NCBI GenBank assembly: GCA_001701065.1
Contig: DAAL01000030.1
Location: 1 to 10,027 of the forward strand
DNA: 10,027 bases
Source: Bacteroidales bacterium GP4
GTDB taxonomy: Bacteria > Bacteroidota > Bacteroidia > Bacteroidales > Muribaculaceae
Direction: 5' to 3'
Shown: positions 1-7,549 of the stretch, in pieces
How the letters are laid out: every line of letters begins with the position of its first letter
How positions within the stretch are numbered: the stretch's first letter is position 1
Notes under the pieces: generated by a model
What the model was told of the DNA's origin: nothing
The model's input: the letters and a program-made list of their open reading frames with translations, nothing else
Database searches by the model: none
Made by a program: the position numbers and the translations under genes

Positions 1-58
1 ATTTATGAAACCGAGAAATATTCCCGCCATTAACCGCAAAAATACCTCGGAAACATCC

Positions 59-213
59 TCACTTATCCTATACCGTTGATGATATTATACAGATTCTCGA
101 ACTTATCCACCACGTCATAACGTGTCGTATTGGTCGAGATGGAGTTGAACAGCCGTTTGGCGCACTCGGTTTTTGCTTTCTCCACGCCTCGTAGTTCCCA
201 TGTCCTCAAGCGA
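59..213 (-). repeat. Direct repeat copy 1 (res 3' end, in the relic)
   Basis: This 155-base stretch matches 1170-1323 in the same orientation, with seven substitutions and one inserted base (about 95% identity, counted by hand). Both copies contain the res stop codon and the last ~48 codons. Similarity starts one base before the shared TCACTTA and ends where the relic jumps to the 5' end of res. The two copies flank the antitoxin-zeta pair, so recombination between them could delete that pair. Confidence 0.95.
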
Positions 214-262
214 CTACAACGGCATCAGTCTGATATTGCTGCATCTTGAATTTAAATTTCAT
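63..262 (-). pseudogene. Relic of a second type III res gene, internally deleted
   Basis: Read from 262, the relic starts ATG and encodes MKFKFKMQQYQTDAV, a close match to the first 15 residues of the intact Res downstream of mod (MKFKFKIQEYQTNAV). After about 45 bases it jumps to the last ~150 bases of res and ends at the same TAA (63-65). Roughly 2.8 kb of the middle, including all helicase motifs and the nuclease residues, is missing. As it stands the frame stops after about 18 codons; one extra G near 197-199 also shifts the 3' part. Against the intact gene, the 3' part differs by seven substitutions, all silent, plus that indel. The 5' part is more diverged, about 7 of 44 bases. The start codon lies inside the end of the zeta gene. 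It is therefore a dead copy of a once functional, distinct res allele, not a random duplication. Confidence 0.9.
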
Positions 263-863
263 CGGTTTCAGGTAATATGTTGCGTGCCCATTCCGGCACA
301 TTTTTAACATATAATTTACCTAAAACACCATTTGTGAGTCCGAATAATAACATAGCGTCTCTTCCGTCAACTGAATTGTCGTAGACATACAGTCGGTCCA
401 CAAATTTCGCTATTATTTCACAATTCAGGATTGATTTATAAAATCTTGAAATAATCTTTGTAATCGGGACATCATGACCTCCCTCGATTACTCGGTTGGC
501 TATCCTTGAAGCATTGATTGAGGGATGATTTGTTGCTATGAAAAAGACTCGGATAAAAAAGCCTGCTTGCCGGGCACGCAGTAAAAAGTCAATTTTATCC
601 TGTGAAGAAAAAACGGTTTCAAAAACAAAGCTCGTTTTCTCATTCAGGCATCTTTCTCTCCATTCCTCACAATAATTTGCTGCTTTTAATACGGAACTGT
701 TGGAATTCCAGTCGCCAAATCTATTCTTGGCGACCTCATCGGGATTGATATAGACTATGCCTTCACCCCATTCGTGATGTAGAAATTTCTGAGTAACAGA
801 CGTTTTACCGGATCCGTTGGGGCCGGCAATCATTATTAGCTCAGGTTTCCTCTCATTATTCAT
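252..863 (-). CDS. Zeta-toxin/COG4185-like P-loop kinase, likely toxin
   Basis: The 203-residue product has a Walker A motif GPNGSGKT at residues 14-21, an NPDE segment at 40-43 where zeta-type kinases carry an acidic catalytic residue, a FETVFS segment at 81-86, and an arginine-rich stretch R120-N-R124 followed by GGHDVP, typical of the COG4185/zeta group. Classical zeta toxins phosphorylate UDP-N-acetylglucosamine and block wall synthesis; whether this subgroup does so is not established, so the substrate is open. No signal peptide or membrane segment is seen, so it should be cytoplasmic. The ATG at 863-861 is set by the antitoxin candidate, whose stop lies 1 base upstream. Its last codons overlap the start of the res relic by 11 bases. 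The gene is AT-rich (17 G+C in the 60 bases 301-360). The family is clear; toxin activity is inferred. Confidence 0.85.
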   Translation of the reverse strand: MNNERKPELIMIAGPNGSGKTSVTQKFLHHEWGEGIVYINPDEVAKNRFGDWNSNSSVLKAANYCEEWRERCLNEKTSFVFETVFSSQDKIDFLLRARQAGFFIRVFFIATNHPSINASRIANRVIEGGHDVPITKIISRFYKSILNCEIIAKFVDRLYVYDNSVDGRDAMLLFGLTNGVLGKLYVKNVPEWARNILPETDEI

Positions 864-864
864 G

Positions 865-1074
865 TTAGAGGATAGTGCTTAGTCGTTTACTCCATTCCGC
901 TTTCAAGGCAATGCGCTGTTTATCGACAGATTCATTGACACGTCGTTCTGCTTCACGCCGACGCGCCATTGCATCTTCAGCAACCTCTTTCATGATGCAC
1001 TTTAGCATTTCATCAGAAGGTTCGTTGCCTGAAGTGAAACGGTATGAATTCAATTCCTGTTCCGACATAATCAT
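865..1074 (-). CDS. Small antitoxin candidate paired with the zeta-like kinase
   Basis: This 69-residue acidic and basic protein has no catalytic motif. The first ~20 residues (ELNSYRFTSGNEPSDEML) look structured, and the rest is strongly charged and helix-prone (roughly 25-69, rich in E, R, K and A), as expected of a small partner-binding protein. It ends 1 base before the zeta start, so the two are probably translationally coupled, and small-gene-then-kinase is the usual order for toxin-antitoxin pairs. A second in-frame ATG at 1068 gives a 67-residue form starting MSEQEL; I cannot decide between them, as neither has a clear ribosome binding site. I recognise no named DNA-binding fold. The antitoxin role rests on position and size only. 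Confidence 0.7.
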   Translation of the reverse strand: MIMSEQELNSYRFTSGNEPSDEMLKCIMKEVAEDAMARRREAERRVNESVDKQRIALKAEWSKRLSTIL

Positions 1075-1097
1075 CAGCTTTCTTTGTTTGTCAATCG

Positions 1098-1105
1098 CAA
1101 AGGTA
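1098..1105 (-). promoter_or_regulatory. Bacteroides-type -7 promoter element for the antitoxin-zeta pair
   Basis: On the minus strand the gap between res and the antitoxin candidate contains TACCTTTG, an exact match to the Bacteroidetes -7 consensus TAnnTTTG, about 24-30 bases before the possible start codons. No good TTTG at the -33 position is present; the upstream DNA is simply very AT-rich. It would allow expression independent of the mod-res operon. Proposed from sequence alone. Confidence 0.45.
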
Positions 1106-1169
1106 TAACAAAATATTTATATGGCGTGATTTAGGTTGGATTAATTTATAAAATATTGCAGATGGTGCT

Positions 1170-1323
1170 TCACTTATCCTATACCATTGATGATATTATA
1201 CAGATTCTCGAACTTATCCACCACGTCATAACGAGTCGTATTCGTCGAGATGGAGTTGAACAGCCGTTTGGCGCACTCGGTTTTTGCTTTCTCCACACCT
1301 CGTAATTCCATGTCTTCAAGTGA
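1170..1323 (-). repeat. Direct repeat copy 2 (3' end of intact res)
   Basis: This is the partner of the repeat at 59-213 and forms the 3' end of the intact res gene. The two copies lie 1,111 bases apart, start to start, in direct orientation. Confidence 0.95.
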
Positions 1324-4194
1324 TCCTTTGGTCTCGGCGACAAAGAAGATGTGACGTACTGTGCCTTCTTCAAACACTATAGCCCAATCGGGAGCATAAT
1401 TGCCTACCGGGGTTGGAATCGTCAGAGTTCTTGGAAGTTTAGCGAAAATGAGTACCTCGCTTGCGCCCTGAAGCTCAGTGGCGAATTTTTTTTCTCCGTC
1501 ACTATCGTAAGGCACGTAGGGAGTTATGTGTTTCGACAATTCAATGGCTTTATTTATGTTTAATCGTCGTTCCGGAATAAAGATTGTGCTGTCATATCTC
1601 CCTTCTATTCTGTTGTAAGATATATGCTCGACTATCATTGTCGCTTTTTCTTCACGAATCGCTTTTGAGACATTACGAATAAATTCTTCCGGGTTTTCTT
1701 TGAAAAGCAGTATCTTATTGCCTATTCCTTGCAGTATTTTTGCTGTGGTTCGCCGGGTGATACGAGCTTTCTTTGCAATATCTCCCACAAGGTCATAAGC
1801 TACTGACGATGTGCTAATATCGTTTATCATTGTGGTTGTGGATTTTGTCTTCCCAAAATTGAGTGCATCGGTTTGTTCTCCTGTTATTTTCACATATTGG
1901 AGCCGGGTCACAGTGAGGTTATTACGTAGATTGTTGATTGTTTTTTCAATCAATTCATTGGAATCATAATGAACCGTATAGGCATATTTTCGGTTGATTT
2001 CATTCCACATCTTTTGGAAACAGTTATCGCTGAAATTTTCATTCAGATTATTTTCCTGAGTAGTTGCGCCCACCTCTTCTACCATCTCATCAATAGCTTT
2101 CGGATCAAAGATTGAAGCCACAAGCGCAGTTACGCTTTTGGAAATAGGCTCAAGAGCCGTCCCGTATGATTCAAGCTTATCTGCTTTATAGTCGGAACGG
2201 AACTTATCGGTAAGATATCCGTCGGAGTCTACGTAACCTGAATCTTCGAGATATATCATTATGCGGCGAGCGTCCGATTCGGTAATTTCGTATATTTCGC
2301 CCTTGTTGTTCTTGACTTTGCGGCAAGTGAAATAGTTCTGTGTCGCACGTGCCGTGCGTTCACGAAGCGCTTCACGGGTTTCTCGTTGCAGAGCAGTTGT
2401 GAAGTCGCTATAACTCTCGTTGGCTATGACTGTAAGCAGGTTTACAGTGTGTACATCATCTCCGAGAAGTTCTTTGTCTTGCCTTATTCCGTTTTGGTCC
2501 ACGGCTATACGCAGTCCTCGTCCTACTTCCTGACGTTTGGCTGTGGCGGAATTGCTGTGTCGCAGTGTGCATATCTGGAACACATTGGGATTGTCCCAGC
2601 CTTCGCGGAGTGCTGAGTGTGAGAAAATGAATCGGGTAGGCTCATCGAAACTCAGCAGTCGTTCCTTATCCTTCAATATAAGGTCATATGCCGAAGTCTT
2701 TTCTTCGCTTTCATTCTCTTTACTGTTGACTAACCGCCCTTTCTTGTCTATTGAGAAGTATCCTGCGTGAACTTGATAGGCGAGGAAGCGGCGCAGATAT
2801 TTGTCGTAAGGAGTATCGAAAATCGAGATAAATTCATTGATGATTCGCGAGTATTCCTCCTCGAATATTTCTTGGAAACGTCCCTTTATTTCCTCGCCAT
2901 TATCGCCGTATCTGCGGTAATGGGCGACTTCATCTATGAAGAATAGGCTTAAGCATTTTATGCCTCGGTTGAAAAGTTCTCTTTCTTTTATAAAATGTGT
3001 ACGGATGGTTTCCCTGATTTGTGCTCGTTGTAATGCTTCTTCATTGGTGTCGCCTATTACTTGACCGGCATACACTGTCATGCCGTTCTGGAACGTGACA
3101 TAACCTTTGCCTTTAGGGTTGATTTCAGTTATGGTGTAGCCTTCATACTGGGCGAGGTCGCTTTGGATGCGCAGATTGTCGCCGAAGCGGAACTTATGTA
3201 CTTCCCTTTTGATGCTTCCGTTCTTTTTCCGGCACTCTATTTCTAACTTTACCTCGGGAGAATGCTTTGGCGAAAGCACAAAGCTGTCAAGGTAGAGATA
3301 GCCGCTTGTGCCTTTTATGTTCCGGACTTCAAAACCTTGTACCTGAATGCGTTTTACCAGTTTTTCTTTATAAGCGTCATATGCATCAAGGGCATATATA
3401 AGGTTATGTCGGGTTTTGTGTGTTGCGGAGTAGTTGAGCATAAATAGCGGCATAAATTTAGCAAGTGCTCCCTGAGTGGCTGCTCCTTCCATTTTCTGAG
3501 GCTCGTCCATAATGATTATGGGGCGGTTGGCGGCAATCACGTCGATAGGGCGGCGGGATGCAAATTCATCTCGCTTCGAGTAGATTATGCGGCTCTCCTT
3601 TGACCGTCCTCCCTCTTTGAGCGAAGTAGCGAATGCCTGAGTATTTATAATCATAACCGATATTCCGCTGTCCTGCGAGAACTGATCAAGTTGATTGAGG
3701 TTGGATGAATTGTAGACAAACCAACGGGCTTTCTTCCCATAGTGTTCCATAAAATGGTCCTCAAGCATTCGGAACGACTTGGCAACTCCTTCACGTATGG
3801 CAATGCTTGGCACAACGATGATGAACTTCGACCAGCCGTATTGTTTGTTGAGTTCAAACATTGTCTTGATATAGACGTAGGTCTTGCCGGTGCCGGTCTC
3901 CATCTCGATGTCGAGATTAACCACACCATGCCCGGAGGCAAGAGTGGTGCTCGGCACGATTTGGTTTCTGACCTGCATTTCGCGGATATTGGCGAGAAGT
4001 TGCTTCTTGTCAAGCTCTACATCGGCATTGCGGTAGCCCGCTTCTTCCTCCTCGGAGAAAAGCGTACCTTTGGCAAGTTTGCCGACGTCGCGGCGGTATT
4101 TTGAAGAGTCACGATTTGGTTGCCCGGTGAAGATTGCGGTAGTATTCTCCACGGCATTTGTCTGATATTCCTGTATCTTAAATTTGAACTTCAT
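1174..4194 (-). CDS. res: Type III restriction enzyme subunit Res (helicase-nuclease)
   Basis: Res is the ATP-dependent translocating and DNA-cutting subunit that works with Mod on unmethylated sites. The 1,006-residue product has the usual length and order: Walker A TGTGKT at 100-105, DEPQ box at 230-233, SAT at 256-258, motif V SALREGWDNPNVFQI at 527-541, motif VI QEVGRGLR at 555-562, and a C-terminal PD-(D/E)XK nuclease with PD at 935-936 and ETK at 954-956. All key residues are present, so it should be active. The ATG lies 3 bases after the mod stop, which fixes the start and implies coupling with mod. An A8 run at 1486-1493 (residues 901-903, codons GAA AAA AAA) lies just before the nuclease. 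Its last 154 bases are repeated in the res relic near the window start. Confidence 0.97.
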   Translation of the reverse strand: MKFKFKIQEYQTNAVENTTAIFTGQPNRDSSKYRRDVGKLAKGTLFSEEEEAGYRNADVELDKKQLLANIREMQVRNQIVPSTTLASGHGVVNLDIEMETGTGKTYVYIKTMFELNKQYGWSKFIIVVPSIAIREGVAKSFRMLEDHFMEHYGKKARWFVYNSSNLNQLDQFSQDSGISVMIINTQAFATSLKEGGRSKESRIIYSKRDEFASRRPIDVIAANRPIIIMDEPQKMEGAATQGALAKFMPLFMLNYSATHKTRHNLIYALDAYDAYKEKLVKRIQVQGFEVRNIKGTSGYLYLDSFVLSPKHSPEVKLEIECRKKNGSIKREVHKFRFGDNLRIQSDLAQYEGYTITEINPKGKGYVTFQNGMTVYAGQVIGDTNEEALQRAQIRETIRTHFIKERELFNRGIKCLSLFFIDEVAHYRRYGDNGEEIKGRFQEIFEEEYSRIINEFISIFDTPYDKYLRRFLAYQVHAGYFSIDKKGRLVNSKENESEEKTSAYDLILKDKERLLSFDEPTRFIFSHSALREGWDNPNVFQICTLRHSNSATAKRQEVGRGLRIAVDQNGIRQDKELLGDDVHTVNLLTVIANESYSDFTTALQRETREALRERTARATQNYFTCRKVKNNKGEIYEITESDARRIMIYLEDSGYVDSDGYLTDKFRSDYKADKLESYGTALEPISKSVTALVASIFDPKAIDEMVEEVGATTQENNLNENFSDNCFQKMWNEINRKYAYTVHYDSNELIEKTINNLRNNLTVTRLQYVKITGEQTDALNFGKTKSTTTMINDISTSSVAYDLVGDIAKKARITRRTTAKILQGIGNKILLFKENPEEFIRNVSKAIREEKATMIVEHISYNRIEGRYDSTIFIPERRLNINKAIELSKHITPYVPYDSDGEKKFATELQGASEVLIFAKLPRTLTIPTPVGNYAPDWAIVFEEGTVRHIFFVAETKGSLEDMELRGVEKAKTECAKRLFNSISTNTTRYDVVDKFENLYNIINGIG

Positions 4195-4197
4195 GCC

Positions 4198-6081
4198 TTA
4201 GAGGATTTTGCGGATGGTGTCGGGTGAATAGTGGCGGAAGATTTGCTCGAAGTTGTCGAGCACATTGTCATTGGCGGCGGAGGCATCGCGCATAACGAAG
4301 TATTGCGGTTGCACCTTGGCAATCTCAGTCACGGTGGACTCGTTCACGTCCTTGTCGAATGTGGCGATAAGGTAAGTGCCGTCGACAAAGAATACCTTTT
4401 TGCCGTTGACCTCCTTTCCCTCAATCTTTGCCGACAACTCTATGTTGAGTTCGGGTAGGACTTGAAAAAGCAAGTCAAGCGGAGTGCGACCGGGCTTTAC
4501 ATTGTCAACAGTAGTGAAGATGTTTTTAGCATCGAAGTTTTCCGGTGTATAGAAAACATCCTCCATATTCGACGAGTCGAGTTTGAGGACACGGAAGCCG
4601 GTGTCGAGGTCTTGACCTTGCAGACCCGCGTCTTCTTTGATGCGTTTTCCGGCACGACGTATACGTTCCTCACCGATTTGGCAGATGGTTTCGTAGCCGG
4701 CTTTACGCGCTTCACTCTTTTCATCTGTGACCTCAGGGAGTTGCACCATTATGAACTTGCGCTTGCCTCCGTCCTCAGCGTTGAGCTTCATTACAGCGTG
4801 AGCTGTGGTAGCACTGCCACTGAAAAAATCAAGAACTATACAGTCGGTAGAAGAATATAGGTTACACATCCTTTCTACCAGTTTAACTGGTTTAGAGTAA
4901 TCAAATACTTTTTCTCCATCGAAAAGTTCTCTGAGTTCTCTCATTGAGTCTTGGTTATGTCCGACTTCTGTATATTTCCAGATTGTCATAGGAGTTAAAC
5001 CTTGTTTAACCTCAGAGAGAAATCTTTTTGGTGCAGGAATGTTATTACCGTCCTCGCCAAACCAAATACGGTTATCAGCTACCATTTCTTGATAACGTTC
5101 TTTGGTGTATAACCAACATCTCCCCTTAGGAGGAAGACAAACACGACCACTTGGAGTAACAATTTCATAAACCTTGTCTGCCACAACAGGTCCTACTGAT
5201 AAATTATCAGTTCGCCACGGTCCTCGCGGATCATTGTCTGGGTTTCCATATTTAGCATTTGTAGATTCAGGTCGAGGAAGACCATTACATATTGCATTAT
5301 TTATATCTTTTGCATAACACAATATATAATCATGACTCTCGGAAAAATGCTTCTTTAAGTTTATTGGAGCATAAGATCGTTCCCAGACTACTTGGGCGAT
5401 GAAATTTTTAGCTCCAAAAATCTCATCGCATACAGCCTTAAGATTTTTTTCTTCGTTATCATCCATTGAAATGAAGATCACACCATCTTCCGTAAGAAGT
5501 GTACGGGCAACTTTAAGGCGAGGATAAATCATATTGAGCCAATCGGTGTGAAAGCGACCGTTGCTTTCAGTGTTGCGTTGCATGGGGTCAACGAGTTGGT
5601 TTCCCTCGTCGTCAAACAGTCCGCTCGATGCCTCGAACTCGTCACGAGATTGGGCGAAGTCGTCGTTATAGACGAAATCGTTACCGGTGTTGTATGGCGG
5701 ATCGATGTAAATCATCTTCACCTTGCCGAGATAGTTCTCGCGGAGCACTTTCAGCACGTCAAGGTTGTCGCCCTCGATATAGAGATTTTCAGTGCTCCAA
5801 AAATTCACTGAGGCGTCAACATCGGGGCGAAGCGTCTTGTCGGTAGGCTCGTTTGCAAGACGCGATGCGGCACGCTTATCAGGCCAAGTGAACTGATAGC
5901 GTTCCTCGCCCTCGTCGAGCACATCCTTCGACAGTTCTGCCCGCAACTTGTCGAAGTCTATAGCAAGTTCGGATGTGCCGTCCTTGCCTAATCGCTCAGT
6001 GACGCACTGAGGGAACAACGCGGCTATCTTCGCCACATTGCCCTCTGCTGCGTCATGGGTTTTCATTTTTAATTTTTCCAT
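4198..6081 (-). CDS. mod: Type III DNA methyltransferase subunit Mod
   Basis: Mod recognises the target sequence and, in this class, methylates adenine N6 using S-adenosylmethionine; it also gives Res its specificity. The 627-residue product has beta-class order: catalytic DPPYN at 127-131, a long central region, then the SAM-binding segment VLDFFSGSATTAHAV at 416-430 (FxGxG-like FSGS). The start MEKLKMKTHD at 6081 was preferred because the N-terminal style is typical of Bacteroidales Mod proteins; an in-frame ATG at 6066 is the alternative. Residues about 200-415 (bases ~4835-5480), the expected target-recognition region, are encoded by much more AT-rich DNA than the flanks: 15 G+C in bases 5281-5340 against 31 in 5641-5700. 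No simple-sequence repeat suggesting phase variation was seen. It sits 3 bases before res and, counting the repaired frame, 17 bases after the AbiGi-like gene. Confidence 0.97.
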   Translation of the reverse strand: MEKLKMKTHDAAEGNVAKIAALFPQCVTERLGKDGTSELAIDFDKLRAELSKDVLDEGEERYQFTWPDKRAASRLANEPTDKTLRPDVDASVNFWSTENLYIEGDNLDVLKVLRENYLGKVKMIYIDPPYNTGNDFVYNDDFAQSRDEFEASSGLFDDEGNQLVDPMQRNTESNGRFHTDWLNMIYPRLKVARTLLTEDGVIFISMDDNEEKNLKAVCDEIFGAKNFIAQVVWERSYAPINLKKHFSESHDYILCYAKDINNAICNGLPRPESTNAKYGNPDNDPRGPWRTDNLSVGPVVADKVYEIVTPSGRVCLPPKGRCWLYTKERYQEMVADNRIWFGEDGNNIPAPKRFLSEVKQGLTPMTIWKYTEVGHNQDSMRELRELFDGEKVFDYSKPVKLVERMCNLYSSTDCIVLDFFSGSATTAHAVMKLNAEDGGKRKFIMVQLPEVTDEKSEARKAGYETICQIGEERIRRAGKRIKEDAGLQGQDLDTGFRVLKLDSSNMEDVFYTPENFDAKNIFTTVDNVKPGRTPLDLLFQVLPELNIELSAKIEGKEVNGKKVFFVDGTYLIATFDKDVNESTVTEIAKVQPQYFVMRDASAANDNVLDNFEQIFRHYSPDTIRKIL

Positions 6082-6098
6082 TTATACATTGTGTCAAT

Positions 6099-6955
6099 TT
6101 AATAATCATTTTCTATGCGTTCAAAAGATGTTACTCTTGTTAGTAACCAATCTCTTAAATGGCTTCGTAAAGGCAAGGAAATTCCAAATAATTTGGGTGA
6201 TTTGCGGATCACTTTTATTACTTCTTCTATTTCATATCATTGTTTACAATGATATGATTTATAAAATATCGTAAGCAATGCTCTTTATCTTCCTCAAAAG
6301 GCAAATATGCCAACTTACTGCAATATAGCTTAGAATTAGCTTTATCAACAACCAATTTTGCAGATTTATAATCGGTTGGCAAATTCCATAACCAGTCTGT
6401 TTTAGGATTTACTTTATCCAGATATATACATCTCCATTCATTCTCGTCATAGAATCGGCGCCGTCTATTATTCTTGAAATCGAAGCCTTCTAACGGTTTG
6501 TATAATCCCAATATATTACATAAGGATTTTTTGCAAAATTGGACATTTGAAGGAGCTGAATTTCTTAGCTTATCAAGAATAAATAAGTCCTGAAAAGCAA
6601 GATAAAAATTATCAGCAGATATGTATTGGATCGGGTTAAAGGATATTTCCCTGTAATTTTGTCCGTAAAGAGCGATTACAAAATCTTTGCTTATACCTAC
6701 ACAATAATTATTATATTCGGAAGCATGTTTATTTGCTCGTGATATTGGAATATCACAAAAGCATACCATTGGAATACCAACGAAACCATATCTCAACGGA
6801 TCCGAAAGAAATGATGTCAGATTGCCTGTTTCAGTCTTGATCGCAGGTAATGCATAAGTTTCTAAAGAAAATGAAAATCTAAATCCAGTTTTCAATATTA
6901 CAAGAAGCGTCTGGAAATCAGTCGTATAATGAAAAAGTGAATCTGGATTCGTCAT
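6099..6955 (-). pseudogene. AbiGi-family abortive-infection protein, broken by a frameshift
   Basis: The open part (6227-6955, 242 residues) resembles the AbiGi family (Pfam PF10899, named as the antitoxin partner of the AbiG phage-resistance system): LFHYTTDFQTLLVILKTGF near the N-terminus, then IPMVCFCDIPIS, then a YNNYCVGISKDF stretch. It stops early at ATG AAA TAG (6235-6227). Shifting one frame there (as if a G were missing, ATG GAA ATA GAA) opens a further ~43 codons ending RVTSFERIENDY and TAA at 6099-6101, which fits the usual C-terminus of this family as I remember it. The repaired protein would be about 285 residues. The start overlaps the DUF4391 stop by 4 bases (ATGA). The gene is AT-rich (18 G+C in 6481-6540) inside a GC-richer operon. 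No AbiGii partner is in the window. Mutation and sequencing error cannot be told apart here. Confidence 0.8.
6232..6257. repeat. Perfect 12-base inverted repeat at the AbiGi frameshift
   Basis: Two 12-base arms, TCATATCATTGT and its exact complement, are separated by TT. The repeat lies in the coding sequence for HIIVNND and ends within a few bases of the frameshift. No T-tract follows on either strand and the loop is very short, so a terminator is unlikely. It may be a protein-binding palindrome, a hairpin that promoted the mutation, or chance in AT-rich DNA. Confidence 0.6.
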
Positions 6956-7548
6956 AGATTTTTCAGTTTTTGGAGTTCAAGGAAAAGTTCTCTTTTCCGT
7001 CTCGGCTGCTTGGTGGCGTTCATCTGACGCTCCAATGCAGCAATTTGGCGGAGACGTTTGTCGTGTTCTTCATCGACCTTAATTTGCTCGGTGAGCGACT
7101 TGTCTTGCTCGACCGAGAACTGACCGATTGAAGAAACGATAGACTGCCATACGGCATCAAGATTGAGGCCGGAAAGTTCGACCGAGGAAGAGTCCAACGA
7201 TTGCCACGGAGAAGTGAATAACTTGGCGTGGTACACGGCAAGCATAGCCTCGTCCTCGAAGCGAAGTAGATATATTACGCGTTGCGGAATACTCTTAGCG
7301 AGAAGGACAATGTTCTTCGGGTCGTAGTCTCGATTTTTGAGAGAGACTTCGATAACAAAAATCTCTTTAACCTCGTTCCCCTCGGCGATAGCCGGGAGGG
7401 TTCGAGGTGCAATCCAGTTAACGAAATCGAGATGCGACACGGAACTATCGAAACTTTCACGTTGCGATGGTTTCCAGTCAAACCGCTTATAAAGTTGCGC
7501 TTTCGGAAGCGGTCTCTTGACTTCTGTAGATTGCGGTAGACCTAACAT
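6952..7548 (-). CDS. DUF4391 protein, likely partner of the upstream helicase
   Basis: The 198-residue protein begins MLGLPQSTEVKRPLPKAQLY, characteristic of DUF4391 (Pfam PF14335), whose biochemical role is unknown to me. A mixed alpha/beta part covers residues ~1-120, with KEIFVIEVSLK at 61-71 and QRVIYLLRFEDEAMLAVYHAKL at 89-110. From ~140 to the end it is highly charged and helix-prone (DEEHDKRLRQIAALERQM), a probable coiled coil for protein contact. No membrane segment or nuclease motif is evident. It starts 1 base after the helicase stop and overlaps the next start by 4 bases, so coupled expression with the helicase is likely. An adaptor role for the helicase or the Mod-Res complex is inferred from context only. 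Confidence 0.85.
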   Translation of the reverse strand: MLGLPQSTEVKRPLPKAQLYKRFDWKPSQRESFDSSVSHLDFVNWIAPRTLPAIAEGNEVKEIFVIEVSLKNRDYDPKNIVLLAKSIPQRVIYLLRFEDEAMLAVYHAKLFTSPWQSLDSSSVELSGLNLDAVWQSIVSSIGQFSVEQDKSLTEQIKVDEEHDKRLRQIAALERQMNATKQPRRKRELFLELQKLKNL

Positions 7549-7549
7549 A

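Noticed and set aside
11..50. Imperfect inverted repeat (CCGAG...CTCGG) as a terminator after the res relic
   Set aside because: Only the outer 5 base pairs match well, the inner pairing is poor, and no T-tract follows on the minus strand.
6115..6252. 45-codon plus-strand frame starting MRSKDVTLVSNQSLKW in the apparent gap before mod
   Set aside because: The minus strand of the same bases encodes the displaced C-terminus of the AbiGi-like protein, which explains the protein-like look; all neighbours are on the minus strand.
6227..6257. Programmed -1 ribosomal frameshift in the AbiGi-like gene
   Set aside because: The shift needed is -1, but there is no X_XXY_YYZ slippery heptamer at ATG AAA TAG and the hairpin lies upstream, not downstream, of the shift point. 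A one-base loss is simpler.
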